From assembly GCA_034520745.1 (NCBI GenBank), contig JAXHNF010000002.1:47457-111456 (forward strand): DNA of 64,000 nucleotides, given 5' to 3'. A program made the position numbers and the translations under genes. A model generated the notes under the pieces. That model did not search any database. It worked only from the letters and a program-made list of their open reading frames with translations, and was not told the origin of the DNA. Origin of the DNA: Alkalibacterium sp034520745 (GTDB lineage: Bacteria > Bacillota > Bacilli > Lactobacillales > Carnobacteriaceae_A). Numbering within the stretch: position 1 is the stretch's first letter; each line of letters opens with the position of its first letter. Of this stretch, positions 1-8,872 are shown in pieces.

Positions 1-401
1 GCATCGACTGCCGGTGACCAGATGTCGACCATCGTTTTTTCACCGGGCTCTCCTTTGCCGCGCTTTTTGATGCCTTCCAGACCGGCAGATAAAAGAACAG
101 CCGGCTCACTGGAGTCTTCGGCAGCTTTGGCCATTTCAAGGAAGGCCGAACCGTACAGAGGACCGCTCGCCCCACCGATTTCGTTGACAAGTGTCATCCC
201 CGCTTCTTTGAAGAGCGAAGACAAATCCTCATATCCTTCAGATTCGATTTTTGCCTTCAGCGCCTGTGTCCCGCGTTCCAGATTATCTCCGTGATCACCG
301 TCTCCCAAGTCATCATCCAGTTCATTTAGATAGTCTTTATTAGCGGTGATTTTCTCGCTGAATAAACTGAGCCATCTTTTTGTATTCTCAACAGTTAACA
401 T
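1..401 (-). CDS. dhaL: Dihydroxyacetone kinase subunit DhaL (partial, runs off the window start)
   Basis: ADP-binding subunit of the PEP-dependent dihydroxyacetone kinase; with DhaK and the phosphoryl donor DhaM it makes dihydroxyacetone phosphate in the cytoplasm. Seen: reading from ATG at 401-399, the first ~133 residues include the nucleotide/Mg site DDDLGDGDHGDN near residues 25-36, then GGASGPLYG and GEKTMVD, all DhaL hallmarks. An AAAGGATGG Shine-Dalgarno lies about 10 nt upstream. The C-terminal third, and probably dhaK/dhaM, lie outside the window. It is divergent from the oxidoreductase at 661, with a 259-bp gap. The frame is unbroken as far as visible. Confidence is high for the family. 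Confidence 0.9.
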   Translation of the reverse strand, partial: MLTVENTKRWLSLFSEKITANKDYLNELDDDLGDGDHGDNLERGTQALKAKIESEGYEDLSSLFKEAGMTLVNEIGGASGPLYGSAFLEMAKAAEDSSEPAVLLSAGLEGIKKRGKGEPGEKTMVDIWSPAVD

Positions 402-607
402 AGTAATGAACCATCCTTTCAAATAAATATGAATCAATCCGTTTTTTTAAAGCAGATGAACGTTTTCCGGCTTGCTGAAGGACTGCAGGAAAACATATGC
501 ATCTTTCAAAATAGATTGAAGAAAGTGACTTCAGCGCCGTTGGGTATACTTTAATTGTACTCGTTTTGAATGGCAACTTCTAATTATTCACTTTCTTCCG
601 TCAGATT

Positions 608-616
608 TGCTATAAT
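608..616 (+). promoter_or_regulatory. Extended -10 promoter for the 661 gene
   Basis: TTTGCTATAAT contains a TGnTATAAT extended -10 (TATAAT at 611-616), 45 nt before the TTG start of the downstream oxidoreductase. No good -35 is visible at 17-nt spacing. It sits in the 402-660 gap between divergent genes, where nothing else was recognised. Confidence 0.5.
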
Positions 617-660
617 TAGAGTGCCAAAGAAAAGAACATGTAAAGACAAGGAGACAGACG

Positions 661-1360
661 TTGAAAACACTGATCATTTTATCGCATCCGACTGTTGACG
701 AATCAGGCAGTCAGCAGTTTCTGATCCATTCACTGCCTGAAGATGAAGACATTACCCTCCACGTGCTGGAGAAGACGTACCCCGACGGCCTGATCGATGT
801 GGAGAAAGAACAGGCACTGCTCCTGGAGCACGACCGGATTTTGTTTCAGTTTCCTTTTTACTGGTATTCCTCACCGCCGCTGCTGAAAAAATGGCAGGAT
901 GAGGTGCTGACGGATCATTTCGCTTTCGGTTACCGCGGAAACAGACTTCACGGAAAGGAATTCGGTCTGGTATTAGTTATCGGTCTGCCGGAAAAAGACT
1001 ATCAGTCAGGTGGTCAGGAGGGATTCAGCATCAGCGAGCTGACCAAGCCCTTATCAGGCGATGGCAAGGAAGACAGGCATGACCTACTTGAAGCCGCTGA
1101 CGATTTTCCAGTTTCCGTATCTGTCGGAACAGGAAAAAAAGAGGCTGCTTATCCATTACCAGCAGTATCTGACACTAAAGCAGCCTATATCGTTAAAACG
1201 AAGAGAAGAATGGCTGCTCGATCAGCTCGAAAAGACGTCGCAGGAGACGTTGGAGTCAGAGGAAGCTGCATTCATTCTTGAAGCGGTCAAGGATGCTGTC
1301 GAAGACAACCGGATGGAACTCGATGAACTGCGTTTTCATATCGACAACTATGATGTATAG
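661..1360 (+). CDS. NAD(P)H-dependent flavodoxin-fold oxidoreductase (one +1 indel)
   Basis: Member of the NAD(P)H dehydrogenase (quinone)/KefF-YwrO family of FMN-dependent cytoplasmic oxidoreductases. Seen: TTG start with AAGGAG 7 nt upstream; N-terminus KTLIILSHPTVDESGSQQF, then FQFPFYWYSSPP (FMN-site loop) and the GFSISELTKP segment. The frame breaks near 1050-1056: removing one base from the ccctt run restores TKPYQAMARKTGMTYLKP, giving about 232 residues. The last ~55 residues are a charged helical extension. The corrected product has normal family length. It is probably co-transcribed with the small protein 18 nt downstream. Substrate unknown. Confidence 0.8.
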
Positions 1361-1378
1361 AGAAAGACGAGGAGAAGG

Positions 1379-1561
1379 ATGGAAGATAATCAGTGGTTGA
1401 TGGATCAGCTGGAAAAGCTGACCGTTAAAAGTCAGGATTACAAGCAGAAAGCACTGCTTCAGGCGGCCAGGGAGCTGCTTGAAGAACAGGAAAAACGCCG
1501 GGAACAGCTTCCAGGGTGAACTGGACGGAACGCTTTGGAGCCCCGGAAATGGAATGACTAA
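1379..1561 (+). CDS. Small charged helical protein (likely two indels)
   Basis: Short gene starting ATGGAAGATAATCAG with GAGAAGG just upstream, directly after the flavodoxin-like gene. As read it gives 46 residues (MEDNQWLMDQLEKL...) ending at a TGA at 1517-1519. Removing one base in the cttccag run lets the frame continue through QGELDGTLWSP, and one more base in the cccc run would reach KWND and a TAA at 1559-1561, for about 60 residues. The coiled N-terminal half and tight spacing suggest a partner or companion of the upstream oxidoreductase; this is inference. No family recognised. Confidence 0.5.
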
Positions 1562-1601
1562 ACATATAGATAATCAATATCAAAAATCAGTCCTAAGACC
1601 G

Positions 1602-1630
1602 TTACCAGATGTCGCTTTCTTTTATATACT
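1602..1630 (+). promoter_or_regulatory. Promoter for the DUF2207 gene
   Basis: TTACCA (1602-1607), 17-nt spacer, TATACT (1625-1630), 32 nt before the ATG at 1662. The -10 is embedded in ATACTAGTAT, resembling the GntR-type operators of the eda operon (see noticed_but_rejected). Confidence 0.45.
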
Positions 1631-1661
1631 AGTATCAAGAGAAAAAATGGAGGATGCACAT

Positions 1662-3372
1662 ATGAAAAAAAGCTGGCTGAGCGGAGTACTGTTGGGACTG
1701 CTGTTTTTTACCGCAGGCATGCAGGAGGTACACGCTGACGATAATGAGATGATTGAAATGACCGTCTCTATGGAACTGCTTGAAAACGGGACAGGCCTCA
1801 TTACAGAAGAGAGAAGAGTCGATCTGGAAAGCGGAACGGAACTCTACATCGTCTTGAATGAAGAGGATGGTCTTGAGCTCCTTGATTTTCAGGTGACCGG
1901 CCTGCTGGAAGAAGAGGAGTGGGACTCGGACCTGTCCCGGGAAGAAAAAGCCGGGAAGTACGGGGTCATAGAAACCCGTGACGGGGTCGAACTGGTCTGG
2001 GGCATTGAAGAATACGGGGAGCAGTCGTACACGCTGACTTATACTGTTGCCAATGTCGTCAGGCAGTTGAATGACGGGCAGGCCTTGTTCTGGGACTTCA
2101 ATACTTTCGGCGAGCTGGAACCTGAAAGCTTGTCCATAGAGATAAGAGGCCCTCAGCCTTTCACGACTGAGGACACGAGCCTTTATGGTTTCGGCTATGA
2201 AGGAGAAGTCGAGCTGGAAAACGGTGTGCTGCGGTCTTATTCACAAGACGGCGTCGAAGCGGACCGTCCGGTAGCTATACTGATGCAGTTTGTCAATGAA
2301 CCGTTCATCCCTTCTTACTATGAAGATCAGACTTTAGCTGAACAGCTTGAACGCGCGGAAGCTGAAACGGGCCGCGGGGGAGAGGAGGACTTCGACAGTT
2401 CCCTCCTGATCGGTTTGCTTGGAGCACTGGCGGCTGGATTTGGCGCCTTCATCTTCATGTTGTTCAAAATAGATGCCCGGAAGAAAGAACAGGGGAAAGT
2501 CCCGACGGCCGGCGAACAGCGCAGACGGAACAAAGGACTGATGTACACCGCTATTCCGTATAAAAACGGTGAAATAACGGATATCGCCTACTTCCTTCAG
2601 CAGCTGCAGAAAGGCACGTACGAGCAGTATATTTTTGCCTATCTGCTGAAGTGGGCGAAAGAACAAACTTGTTTCGATCGATACTTCAGAAGATGCAGAT
2701 GGGAAAAATCAGAAGACTGTCCTGACTTTTTCTCCTGCAGCCTTTCTTAAAAAAGAGAAAACAGTCTGAACGTCTCGGAGTTTGAACAGGAGCTGTGGGA
2801 TCTTTTCCAGAATGCGTCCGGTGCCGATCATCAGTTAACAGAGTGAAGATATGACCGAGTGGGCTGAAAAGAACGGCCAGAAGCTTCAGTCACTGCAGAA
2901 ACGTCTGCTGGATGAATCCGAAGCGGTCCTGATAAAAGAAGGTTATCTGACTCAAAAGACACTGAATTTCATGAAAATGAAACTGCCTTTTATGAGCGTG
3001 ACAAAAAAAGGTCAGAAGCTGTTCGATCAGCTGACGCAGTTTGAAAATCACATCAATGCTCTGAAAAAGGATCCGTCCCTATCCTACCGTCAGCTGATGG
3101 AAAAGAAAGATTTCCTCATCTGGGCAAGCCTTTACGGCAAGGAGGAAGAGGTGATCGAACAGCTGGAAGAAGTCGTTCCGAAGTGGTCAACTCAAAACGT
3201 TGAAGGCATCCCGTATTTTTACTCAGGTTACTATGGTCTCCATATGATGACCACGAGTATGCATACAGGGCTGTCCAATGGCGGATACACCCAAACTGGC
3301 GGGACAGGCGGACCGACCTCAATCGGAGGCGGTGGCGGTGCGATCGGAGGCGGCGGTGGCGGCGTCCGGTAA
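1662..3372 (+). CDS. DUF2207 family membrane protein (at least three indels)
   Basis: Predicted membrane-anchored extracytoplasmic protein of unknown function. Seen: ATG after GGAGGATGCACAT; signal peptide of ~24 residues ending VHADD; acidic N-terminal DUF2207 domain to about residue 215; a transmembrane segment near residues 243-262 (LLIGLLGALAAGFGAFIFML); a basic cytoplasmic part with the conserved YTAIPYKNGEITDIAYFL block; and a Gly-rich tail ending GGGGGGVR, typical of the family. The frame shifts near 2668, 2765 and 2835, after which the C-terminal domain (TEWAEKNGQKLQSLQKRL) continues to 3372. Corrected length is about 570 residues, normal for DUF2207. A strong terminator follows. Confidence 0.75.
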
Positions 3373-3404
3373 CAGGAATAACAGATGAATAAACAGCTGT
3401 TTAT

Positions 3405-3453
3405 AAAGCAGAAAGAGATTCGGGCATTCATACCCGGGTCTCTTTCTGCTTTT
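3405..3453 (+). terminator. Rho-independent terminator after the DUF2207 gene
   Basis: AAAGCAGAAAGAGA pairs with TCTCTTTCTGCTTT around a loop that itself contains a CGGG/CCCG mini-stem; a short T run follows. Confidence 0.85.
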
Positions 3454-3535
3454 AGAAAAAAACTGTTCCATTTTCACTCGTATTTTCTAACCTTAATGAT
3501 GATGAAATAATATGTTATTTATGGTATGTTTTTAG

Positions 3536-3553
3536 ATATTAGTATACAAGTTA
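3536..3553 (+). promoter_or_regulatory. GntR-type operator upstream of the regulator gene
   Basis: An 18-bp site with a GTATAC core flanked by ATATTA and AAGTTA, 34 bp before the GntR start. It matches the general GntR-family operator pattern (the B. subtilis GntR site has an ATACTTGTATAC core) at most positions and resembles the two sites upstream of eda. Autoregulation is inferred. Confidence 0.5.
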
Positions 3554-3586
3554 GCGATTACATTGAAAGTCAAAGGAAGGTTAAAA

Positions 3587-4289
3587 ATGCAGAATATAAC
3601 ACTACAGGACCAGACGTATGAAAAGCTTCGTGCAAATGATCATAAAAACAGATCTTTATCCGGGACAGAAAATATCCTGAATCCAGTTCGATGGAACTGC
3701 TTAGCGTGGGTTGTACGCCGTATTCGAGAATCATTAAAGCAACTGAAAAAACAAGGTCTGATTTATACGTTCCCTCAATCCTGTACATATGTCTCGAAGA
3801 TAGATATGGAAAAACACGTGTTACATTCCAGGTTTGTCAGAGAATGTGTAGAAAAAGAAGTGATGGTTGAATTATGCGCCAATATGAATGAAAAGTCAGT
3901 CGAGCAACTGCAGAATATTTTAGACAAACAGAAAACAGAATTTGAAAAAGGAAACATATCCAGCTATCACGATTTAGATAACGACTTTCATCGCACGTGT
4001 TATGATATCGTCGGAAAAGGTCAAATCTGGAACTGGATCAGAGAGTTCAGTGTACACTTGGATCGATTCAGGTGGCTTTATTTTTAAAAACATCACATTT
4101 GACTATGATCAGATATTAGAAGAACACAAAGAACTGCTGGCGGCTCTAAAGAATAAAAAAGCAGAAGAAGTGGAGTATCTTGTGGTCAATCATATACACT
4201 TCATGATTCGTTCCCAAACAACTATTATAGATAAATATCCAGATTTTTTTATGGAAGAAACGGTTTTAAACGTACAGGATAAAATATGA
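3587..4289 (+). CDS. GntR family regulator, FCD domain; probable KDG operon repressor (several indels)
   Basis: Transcription factor with an N-terminal winged helix (about residues 1-75) and an all-helical FCD ligand domain (FadR subfamily). Seen: ATG with AAAGGAAGG upstream; QDQTYEKLR, then in shifted frames MIIKTDLYPGQKIS, ESSSMELLSVG and SLKQLKKQGLIYTFPQSCTYVSKID. The FCD part has RFVRECVEKEVMVEL, LDNDFHRTCYDIVG (metal/ligand His) and, in a further frame, EEHKELLAALKNKKAEEVEYLVVNHIHFM. At least four indels (3630-3725 and near 4020-4075) break the frame. Corrected length ~233 residues is normal. Adjacency to eda-kdgK and shared palindromes suggest it controls that operon with KDG or a uronate as inducer. 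Confidence 0.7.
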
Positions 4290-4373
4290 GAGGCTAACGT
4301 TATAAGAACGGGTCACTTATAATGGTAATTTCTTTAAAAATCTTTGAGTTGAAATAAATATTTTGTTGAAGAC

Positions 4374-4391
4374 ATACTAGTATACTTGGAA
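4374..4391 (+). promoter_or_regulatory. GntR-type operator, distal site of the eda operon
   Basis: ATACTAGTATACTTGGAA, about 120 bp upstream of the promoter-proximal copy and 142 bp before eda. It contains the palindrome ATACTAGTAT. Two spaced sites would permit looping; this is inference. Confidence 0.5.
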
Positions 4392-4470
4392 AGGTTTTTT
4401 AATTCTCTACACTGATGTACCTATGTAACTACGTCAACGAGCAGGTAAACCTTAAAGGCTGAAGTAGCTG

Positions 4471-4512
4471 TTGAGCTAACATAGAGAAAGCGTTATACTA
4501 GTATATGAGTTG
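4471..4512 (+). promoter_or_regulatory. eda-kdgK promoter overlapped by a GntR-type operator
   Basis: TTGAGC (4471-4476), 17-nt spacer, TATACT (4494-4499). The operator ATACTAGTATATGAGTTG (4495-4512) covers the -10 and the expected transcription start, an arrangement suited to repression. The remainder of the 4290-4532 gap shows nothing else recognisable. Confidence 0.6.
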
Positions 4513-4532
4513 AAAGCAAATAGGAGGATATT

Positions 4533-5176
4533 ATGACTAAAAAACATGAGATTTTATCTCAATTAAAAGAAAACTATTTATTCGCGGTGATCCGTGGACA
4601 GTCAGCTGACGATGCTACTAAAATATCAGAAGCTGTTTATGAAGGCGGGATCAAAAATATCGAAGTGACCTTTACGACTCCCCAGGCGGATGAATCGATC
4701 AAAGTGTTGGCTAAAAAAGTATGCAGGCACAGATATGGTCGCTTGGTGCCGGCACAGTGATGGATGCCATTACAGCAAGACTGGCTATCATAGCTGGGGC
4801 AGAATTCATTGTCAGCCCAAACTTTGTTCCGGAAATCTCAACAATCTGCAACACCTATGCGGTTCCTTACCTTCCAGGCTGCGGGACTGTGACAGAGGTT
4901 GTGAACGCCATGGCGACAGGTGTGGAAGTGACTAAAGTGTTTCCGGGCGGCATTTTAGGCCCTGCGTTCATTAAAAATGTTCATGGTCCTATCCCGCACG
5001 TGGAAATGATGCCATCAGGCGGGGTAAGTCTGGATAACATGGATCAGTGGATGGCAAACGGTGCCTGGGCAGTCGGGATCGGCAGTGCGCTGACAAAAGA
5101 AATGGAAGGCGACGATTACAGTAAAGCAACTGAGAATGCCAAGGCCTTTGTCGATAAATACACTGAATTAAAATAA
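4533..5176 (+). CDS. eda: 2-dehydro-3-deoxyphosphogluconate aldolase (two +1 indels)
   Basis: KDPG aldolase: splits 2-keto-3-deoxy-6-phosphogluconate into pyruvate and glyceraldehyde 3-phosphate in the lower uronate/Entner-Doudoroff pathway. Seen: ATG with TAGGAGG upstream; FAVIRGQSADDA; IEVTFTTPQADE (catalytic Glu); GAGTVMDAITARLA; and TKVFPGGILGPAFIK, whose TKVFPG holds the Schiff-base lysine; then MPSGGVSLDNM. The frame breaks near 4720 (extra g after aaaaaa) and near 4742 (extra c); removing both restores KYAGTDMVVGAGTVMDA and gives 213 residues, the usual size. It is followed 12 bp later by kdgK, forming an operon. Confidence 0.88.
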
Positions 5177-5188
5177 GGAGTGATCAAC

Positions 5189-6132
5189 TTGCCGAAGTCA
5201 TACTTGTAAGGAGAACCTATGGGCCTGTTCAGTGCCACTCAGGAGGGCTCTTTGAAAGAGGGCCATGAATTTCAGCAAATCGATTGCCGGAGCTGAATTA
5301 AATGTCTGTATCGGTCTGCCGACTAGGTCATAACGTCGAAGATGTTTCCAAGTTAGGTAAGGATCCAATAGGGGAATATATTTTAGAGGGTATAGAAAGA
5401 GAAAACATCGGGGAATCAGTAATGTATCGATATTCAAAAACCCATTAGACGGGTCTGATGCTGAAAAATGAAGTGACTGTTGGAGATCCCGCAACAGCTT
5501 ATTACAGGAAATGCAGTGCCTTTACGACGCTTCTCCGAAATGATGTTGAAGGTATCGATTTGACAGAGGTCAAAACTCCTGCATGTGACCGGGATACCGC
5601 CGGCCGTCAGCGCTACTGTAAGAGAGGCCGTCATCTTACTTATGAAAAAAGCTAAAAAAGCAGGAACATATATTACTTTCGATCCGAATGTGCGACCTGC
5701 TCTGTGGGAAACAGAAGAAGAAATGATCCGTGCCTCAATGATCTGGCATCGCTTGCTGATGTTGTCCTGCCTGGAATCGCTGAAAGGAAACAACTGCATG
5801 GGATCGGAGAATGTTGAAGACATTGCTGAGTTTTATATTAAGAACGGTGCGAGAGGTAGTGATCACCAAGAGCGGTGAATACGGCGCTTATATCACCGAA
5901 AGGAAAACAGTGAATATAAAAGGTTTCAAAGTAGACAAGGGTTGTCGATACAGTTGGGGCCGGGGACGGTTTTGCTGTGGGCATCATTCACGCTTACCTG
6001 AGCGGATATGACTGGTATAAAGCCGGGATTTATGCCAATGCCATTGGGGCTCTGCAGGTACAGCATTCAGGTGATAATGAAGGTCTGCCTACCCGGGAAG
6101 AGTTAAACCGTTATATCCTGTCAAAACCGTAA
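5189..6132 (+). CDS. kdgK: 2-dehydro-3-deoxygluconate kinase, PfkB family (many indels)
   Basis: Phosphorylates KDG to KDPG, the substrate of the aldolase encoded just upstream. Seen: TTG start behind AAGGAGTGATCAAC. Across shifting frames the PfkB fold can be followed: VILVGEPMGLFSATQEG, SIAGAELNVCIGL, RLGHNV, VSKLGKDPIGEYILEGI, VTGIPPAVSATVREAV, ITFDPNVRPALWETEEEM, VVITKSGEYGAY, and the C-terminal PfkB signature region DTVGAGDGFAVGIIHAYLSG (catalytic Asp in GAGD). At least eight 1-nt indels are needed between 5205 and 5970. Corrected length is ~314 residues, normal for KdgK. This is the most damaged gene of the window, so genuine decay cannot be excluded. Confidence 0.75.
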
Positions 6133-6285
6133 ATTGACTTTCAAATGATGAAGTGTAGAGTGCTTACTGCTTTGAAGATAGATATCTTTAAGCTGTCTTT
6201 CCTGTATCTAGTCAGGCGTCATTTTGGTTATCCTGCCTTCTTTTTGTTATGGTTATAGTAGAGTTAAAAATGAAGGAGCGATATT

Positions 6286-6941
6286 ATGAATGTATTGATT
6301 GTTGGAGCAAACGGTCAGATCGGTCAGCATTTAGTCGATGAGTTGAAGAATGAAGGCAAACATACACCCATCGCTTTTGTCAGAAAAGAAGAGCAGGTAG
6401 AAAAGTTCAAGGAACAAGGTGTCGAAGCACGTTTAGGTAATCTGGAAGACTCCGTTGCTGAAATCAAGGCACGTATGGACGGCATCGATGCCGTTGTCTT
6501 CACAGCGGGATCAGGCGGCAGTACAGGATACGACAAGACACTGCTGATCGACCTGGACGGTGCTGTCAAAGTCATCGAAGCAACGAAGGCCGCGGGCATC
6601 AACCGTTTTGTCATGGTCAGTGCCTTCGGAGCCGACGACCGTGACAGACTGGAATACCGACATGAAGCCCTATTTCATTGCCAAGCACTTTGCAGACATG
6701 TGGTCTGATGGATTCCAGTCTGAACTACACTGTTGTAAGACCGGGCATGCTTGAGAACGAAGAATCGATCGGGAAAGTGAAGCTCGATGATGTCATTTTA
6801 GACAGTGACGTATTCAGTATTCCAAGAGCTGATGTCGCAAAAGTACTGGCAGCCTCTCTTGAGAATGTAAATACCTATCATAAGTCATTCGATCTGGTAA
6901 CAGGTGAAGATGCTGTAGAGGAAGCACTGAATAAACTGTAA
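6286..6941 (+). CDS. NAD(P)-binding (atypical SDR) oxidoreductase (two +1 indels)
   Basis: NmrA/YwnB-like Rossmann protein of unknown substrate. Seen: ATG with GAAGGAGCG upstream; dinucleotide-binding motif VGANGQIGQHLVDEL at residues 6-20; VVFTAGSGG; NRFVMVSAFGADDRD. Frame breaks near 6652 (extra c) and 6703 (extra t); corrected, the protein continues WNTDMKPYFIAKHFADMW and LNYTVVRPGMLENEE, then DVAKVLAASLENVNTYHKSF, for about 217 residues, typical for the family. A stand-alone gene ending in a terminator at 6980. Confidence 0.78.
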
Positions 6942-6979
6942 TCTTTTTTGGTTGTCAGATAACATTTTTCAAATAGCAG

Positions 6980-7014
6980 GGCACTGTCAGAGAAAATCGA
7001 CAGTGCCTTCTTTT
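6980..7014 (+). terminator. Terminator after the NAD(P)-binding protein gene
   Basis: GGCACTGTC (6980-6988) pairs with GACAGTGCC (6999-7007), followed by TTCTTTT. Confidence 0.85.
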
Positions 7015-7028
7015 GGCTGTCGGATTAT

Positions 7029-7057
7029 TTGCATTAAATTTAGTAAGCGTTTACAAT
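7029..7057 (+). promoter_or_regulatory. SDR gene promoter with an overlapping cre-like site
   Basis: TTGCAT (7029-7034), 17-nt spacer, TACAAT (7052-7057). Overlapping the -10 is TAGTAAGCGTTTACA (7041-7055), which fits the CcpA consensus WTGNAANCGNWWNCA with one mismatch. Carbon catabolite repression of the downstream dehydrogenase is inferred. Confidence 0.55.
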
Positions 7058-7134
7058 AATGGTGAGAACAATTTCACAAGAGGAGGGTCGATGGAAAGCG
7101 TGTAAGTCAAAAATCTGATAAAGGCGGGTTATAA

Positions 7135-7915
7135 ATGACAAAACGTTTAGAAGGTAAAGTAGCGGTCATAACAGGCGGAGCAGCAGGGATCGGAAAGGAA
7201 ACAGCCAAGCTTTTCCTCAAGGAAGGCGCTAAAGTCACCATTGTTGATATCAATAAAGAAGACTTGTCCACTGCTGAAAAAGAACTCGGTGAATTCGGTG
7301 AAGTACTGAGCGTTCAGGCCGATGTGTCTGATGAAGAAGCAGTGAAAAACTACGTGGATGATGACGGTCGGTCAGTTCGGGACCATCGATGTCTTTTTCA
7401 ACAACGCGGGGATCGAAGGAAAAGTGGCGCCGATCGTCGACCATGACGTGAAAGATTTGGATAAAGTCCTGGCTGTCAATGTCCGCGGGGTCTTTTTGGG
7501 AATGAAACATGTCCTGCCGGTGATGCTGGAGAATAAAAAAGGCAGCGTCATCAATATGTCCTCAGTGGCCGGTTTCATCGGATCGCCGGGCGTATCGCCT
7601 TATGTGGCCAGCAAGCATGCCGTGATCGGGTTGACCAAATCAGTGGCTCTGGAAACAGCTGCCCAAGGGATCCGCGTCAATTCAGTGCATCCTTCGCCTG
7701 TCAATACACGCATGATGCGTTCACTGGAGCAGGGATTCGATCCTGAAAATGCAGAAGCAGTCAAGGAATCGCTGGAAAAAGACATTCCGATGCAGCGCTG
7801 ACGGTGAATCCAGATGACATAGCCAAACTTACGTTGTTCTGTAGCCTCGGACGATTCAGCCTTTATTACGGGATCACAGTACCGTGTTGACGGACGGTAC
7901 GGCGGTGAGAAATAA
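7135..7915 (+). CDS. SDR family oxidoreductase, glucose-1-dehydrogenase-like (several indels)
   Basis: Classical short-chain dehydrogenase/reductase. Seen: ATG; cofactor motif TGGAAGIGKETAKLF at residues 13-27; NNAG motif (FFNNAGIEG); catalytic Ser in INMSSVAGFIG and the YVASK active site (Tyr, Lys) in SPYVASKHAVIGLTKSVAL; RVNSVHPSPVNT; and the C-terminal block FITGSQYRVDGRYGG. The frame breaks near 7362 (extra g in gatgatgac) and at two or three positions in 7800-7850, where a premature TGA ends the main frame; the corrected C-terminus reaches TAA at 7913-7915, ~259 residues as usual. NAD rather than NADP preference is suggested by Asp in TIVDINKED. Confidence 0.82.
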
Positions 7916-8171
7916 CTGGACGAGTTAGACGAGTAGTGGGAAAAACGCTCAGCTCCCGTATCTTCGATTTCTGAACGCTCACCCTATCTGATAGTAAACT
8001 CTGAGCGAGCAAGCGTACAATTCGTAGATTATCGCGCATTATTGTGTTGCACTGTGGGTGACGCCCAGCTACGGATACAGCTGTAAATGGCTAGAGCCAT
8101 AACAGCTACGAAAAAATGGATGACGGGGCTGCTTTCTGGATTAGGTTTAAGAAAAAAATAGTCATAAGCAC

Positions 8172-8213
8172 CGAAGAGGCTGGGGACTGCATCTGTCTGA
8201 GCCTCTTCGTTTT
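8172..8213 (+). terminator. Terminator-like hairpin, GAGGCT family
   Basis: CGAAGAGGCT (8172-8181) pairs perfectly with AGCCTCTTCG (8200-8209), 18-nt loop, followed by TTTT. Similar GAGGCTGGGAC-type hairpins are common intergenic terminators in lactic acid bacteria. It is 257 bp from the nearest upstream stop, so the transcript it ends is unclear. Confidence 0.5.
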
Positions 8214-8416
8214 AACAGACTCTTCTAATTCGGTTTTCAGTATATTTCGGTTGTCTTCAAAACAGCATGGCATACTACCTGCCTGCTTTTTCTGCATCAA
8301 TGCCGCAAGTTCGTGCTTGCGTTCGGTATGGTCAGAGTGGGGCGGTATCTGTTAAAGATCAAAAATTCAGTAGTTATTTATCTTTCAATGAAATAATGAC
8401 TGTTAATTAAGTAAGC

Positions 8417-8687
8417 TTCGGTACTTAGGGAACAGATTTTTGGTGGAACTTACCGAAATTAAGGAACTTCGGTAAGTTCCGCGATCAAGATCGACTGCTT
8501 AACTGTCGAAGATGACTATGGGTTCGACACTTAGAAAATGACATATTGTTTTTAACTACCGAAGAAAGCCGAATTCGGTAGCTTAGGACGGTGATCGTCT
8601 TTAAGTGCTCGAACCTAGCCAAACTTAGACAGTCAAGGAGACACCGACGCCTTCCTCAAAAGTGTCGAACATGTTCCCAATTCGGTA
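8417..8687. repeat. Cluster of TTCGGTA/TACCGAA inverted repeats
   Basis: TTCGGTA occurs at 8417, 8468, 8574 and 8681, and its complement TACCGAA at 8451 and 8557. The strongest pair is GGAACTTACCGAA (8445-8457) with TTCGGTAAGTTCC (8468-8480), a perfect 13-bp inverted repeat with a 10-nt spacer. A second pair, CTACCGAA (8556-8563) with TTCGGTAG (8574-8581), also has a 10-nt spacer. The element at 8451 could pair with either 8417 or 8468, giving alternative hairpins. No T run follows. Confidence 0.6.
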
Positions 8688-8872
8688 GATTTAAACGTCG
8701 TAAGCCCTGCAAACTGCCTAACGCCCTAAATCATCACCCGATTGAAACTAGAACTTTTTTCCCAGACTCGTCACTTTTGAATGAATAGTCAATAATGAAG
8801 GCATGATGGCAATACTGTAGGTGCATTTGAATCCGCAGAGATGCACTGAATTTTTAAAGGAGAGAATACAAA

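Larger units (their letters stand above)
7916..8872. other. Gene-poor stretch with several hairpins
   Basis: About 950 bp with no ORF that I can assign to a protein and no recognisable family in short frames on either strand. It holds a nested hairpin at 8079-8107 (AGCTGT, ATGGCT / AGCCAT, ACAGCT), the CGAAGAGGCT stem at 8172-8209, and the TTCGGTA/TACCGAA inverted-repeat cluster at 8417-8687. It could be a decayed gene, a non-coding RNA locus, or very error-rich sequence. Confidence 0.5.

Noticed and set aside
661..1360. Programmed ribosomal frameshifting to explain the broken genes
   Set aside because: Breaks occur in many unrelated genes, in different contexts, without conserved slippery heptamers plus pseudoknots; sequence error is simpler.
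1625..1637. Fourth GntR-type operator (ATACTAGTAT) upstream of the DUF2207 gene
   Set aside because: The palindromic core fits, but it coincides with a TATACT -10 box, and flanks differ from the eda sites; metG at 15674 shows the same TATACTAGT by chance. Kept only as a note.
8116..8355. 79-residue open frame on the plus strand in the gene-poor stretch
   Set aside because: No SD, spans the terminator-like hairpin at 8172-8209, composition not protein-like.
7916..8872. Insertion sequence remnant
   Set aside because: No transposase fragment, terminal inverted repeat pair or target duplication could be identified; only isolated hairpins.
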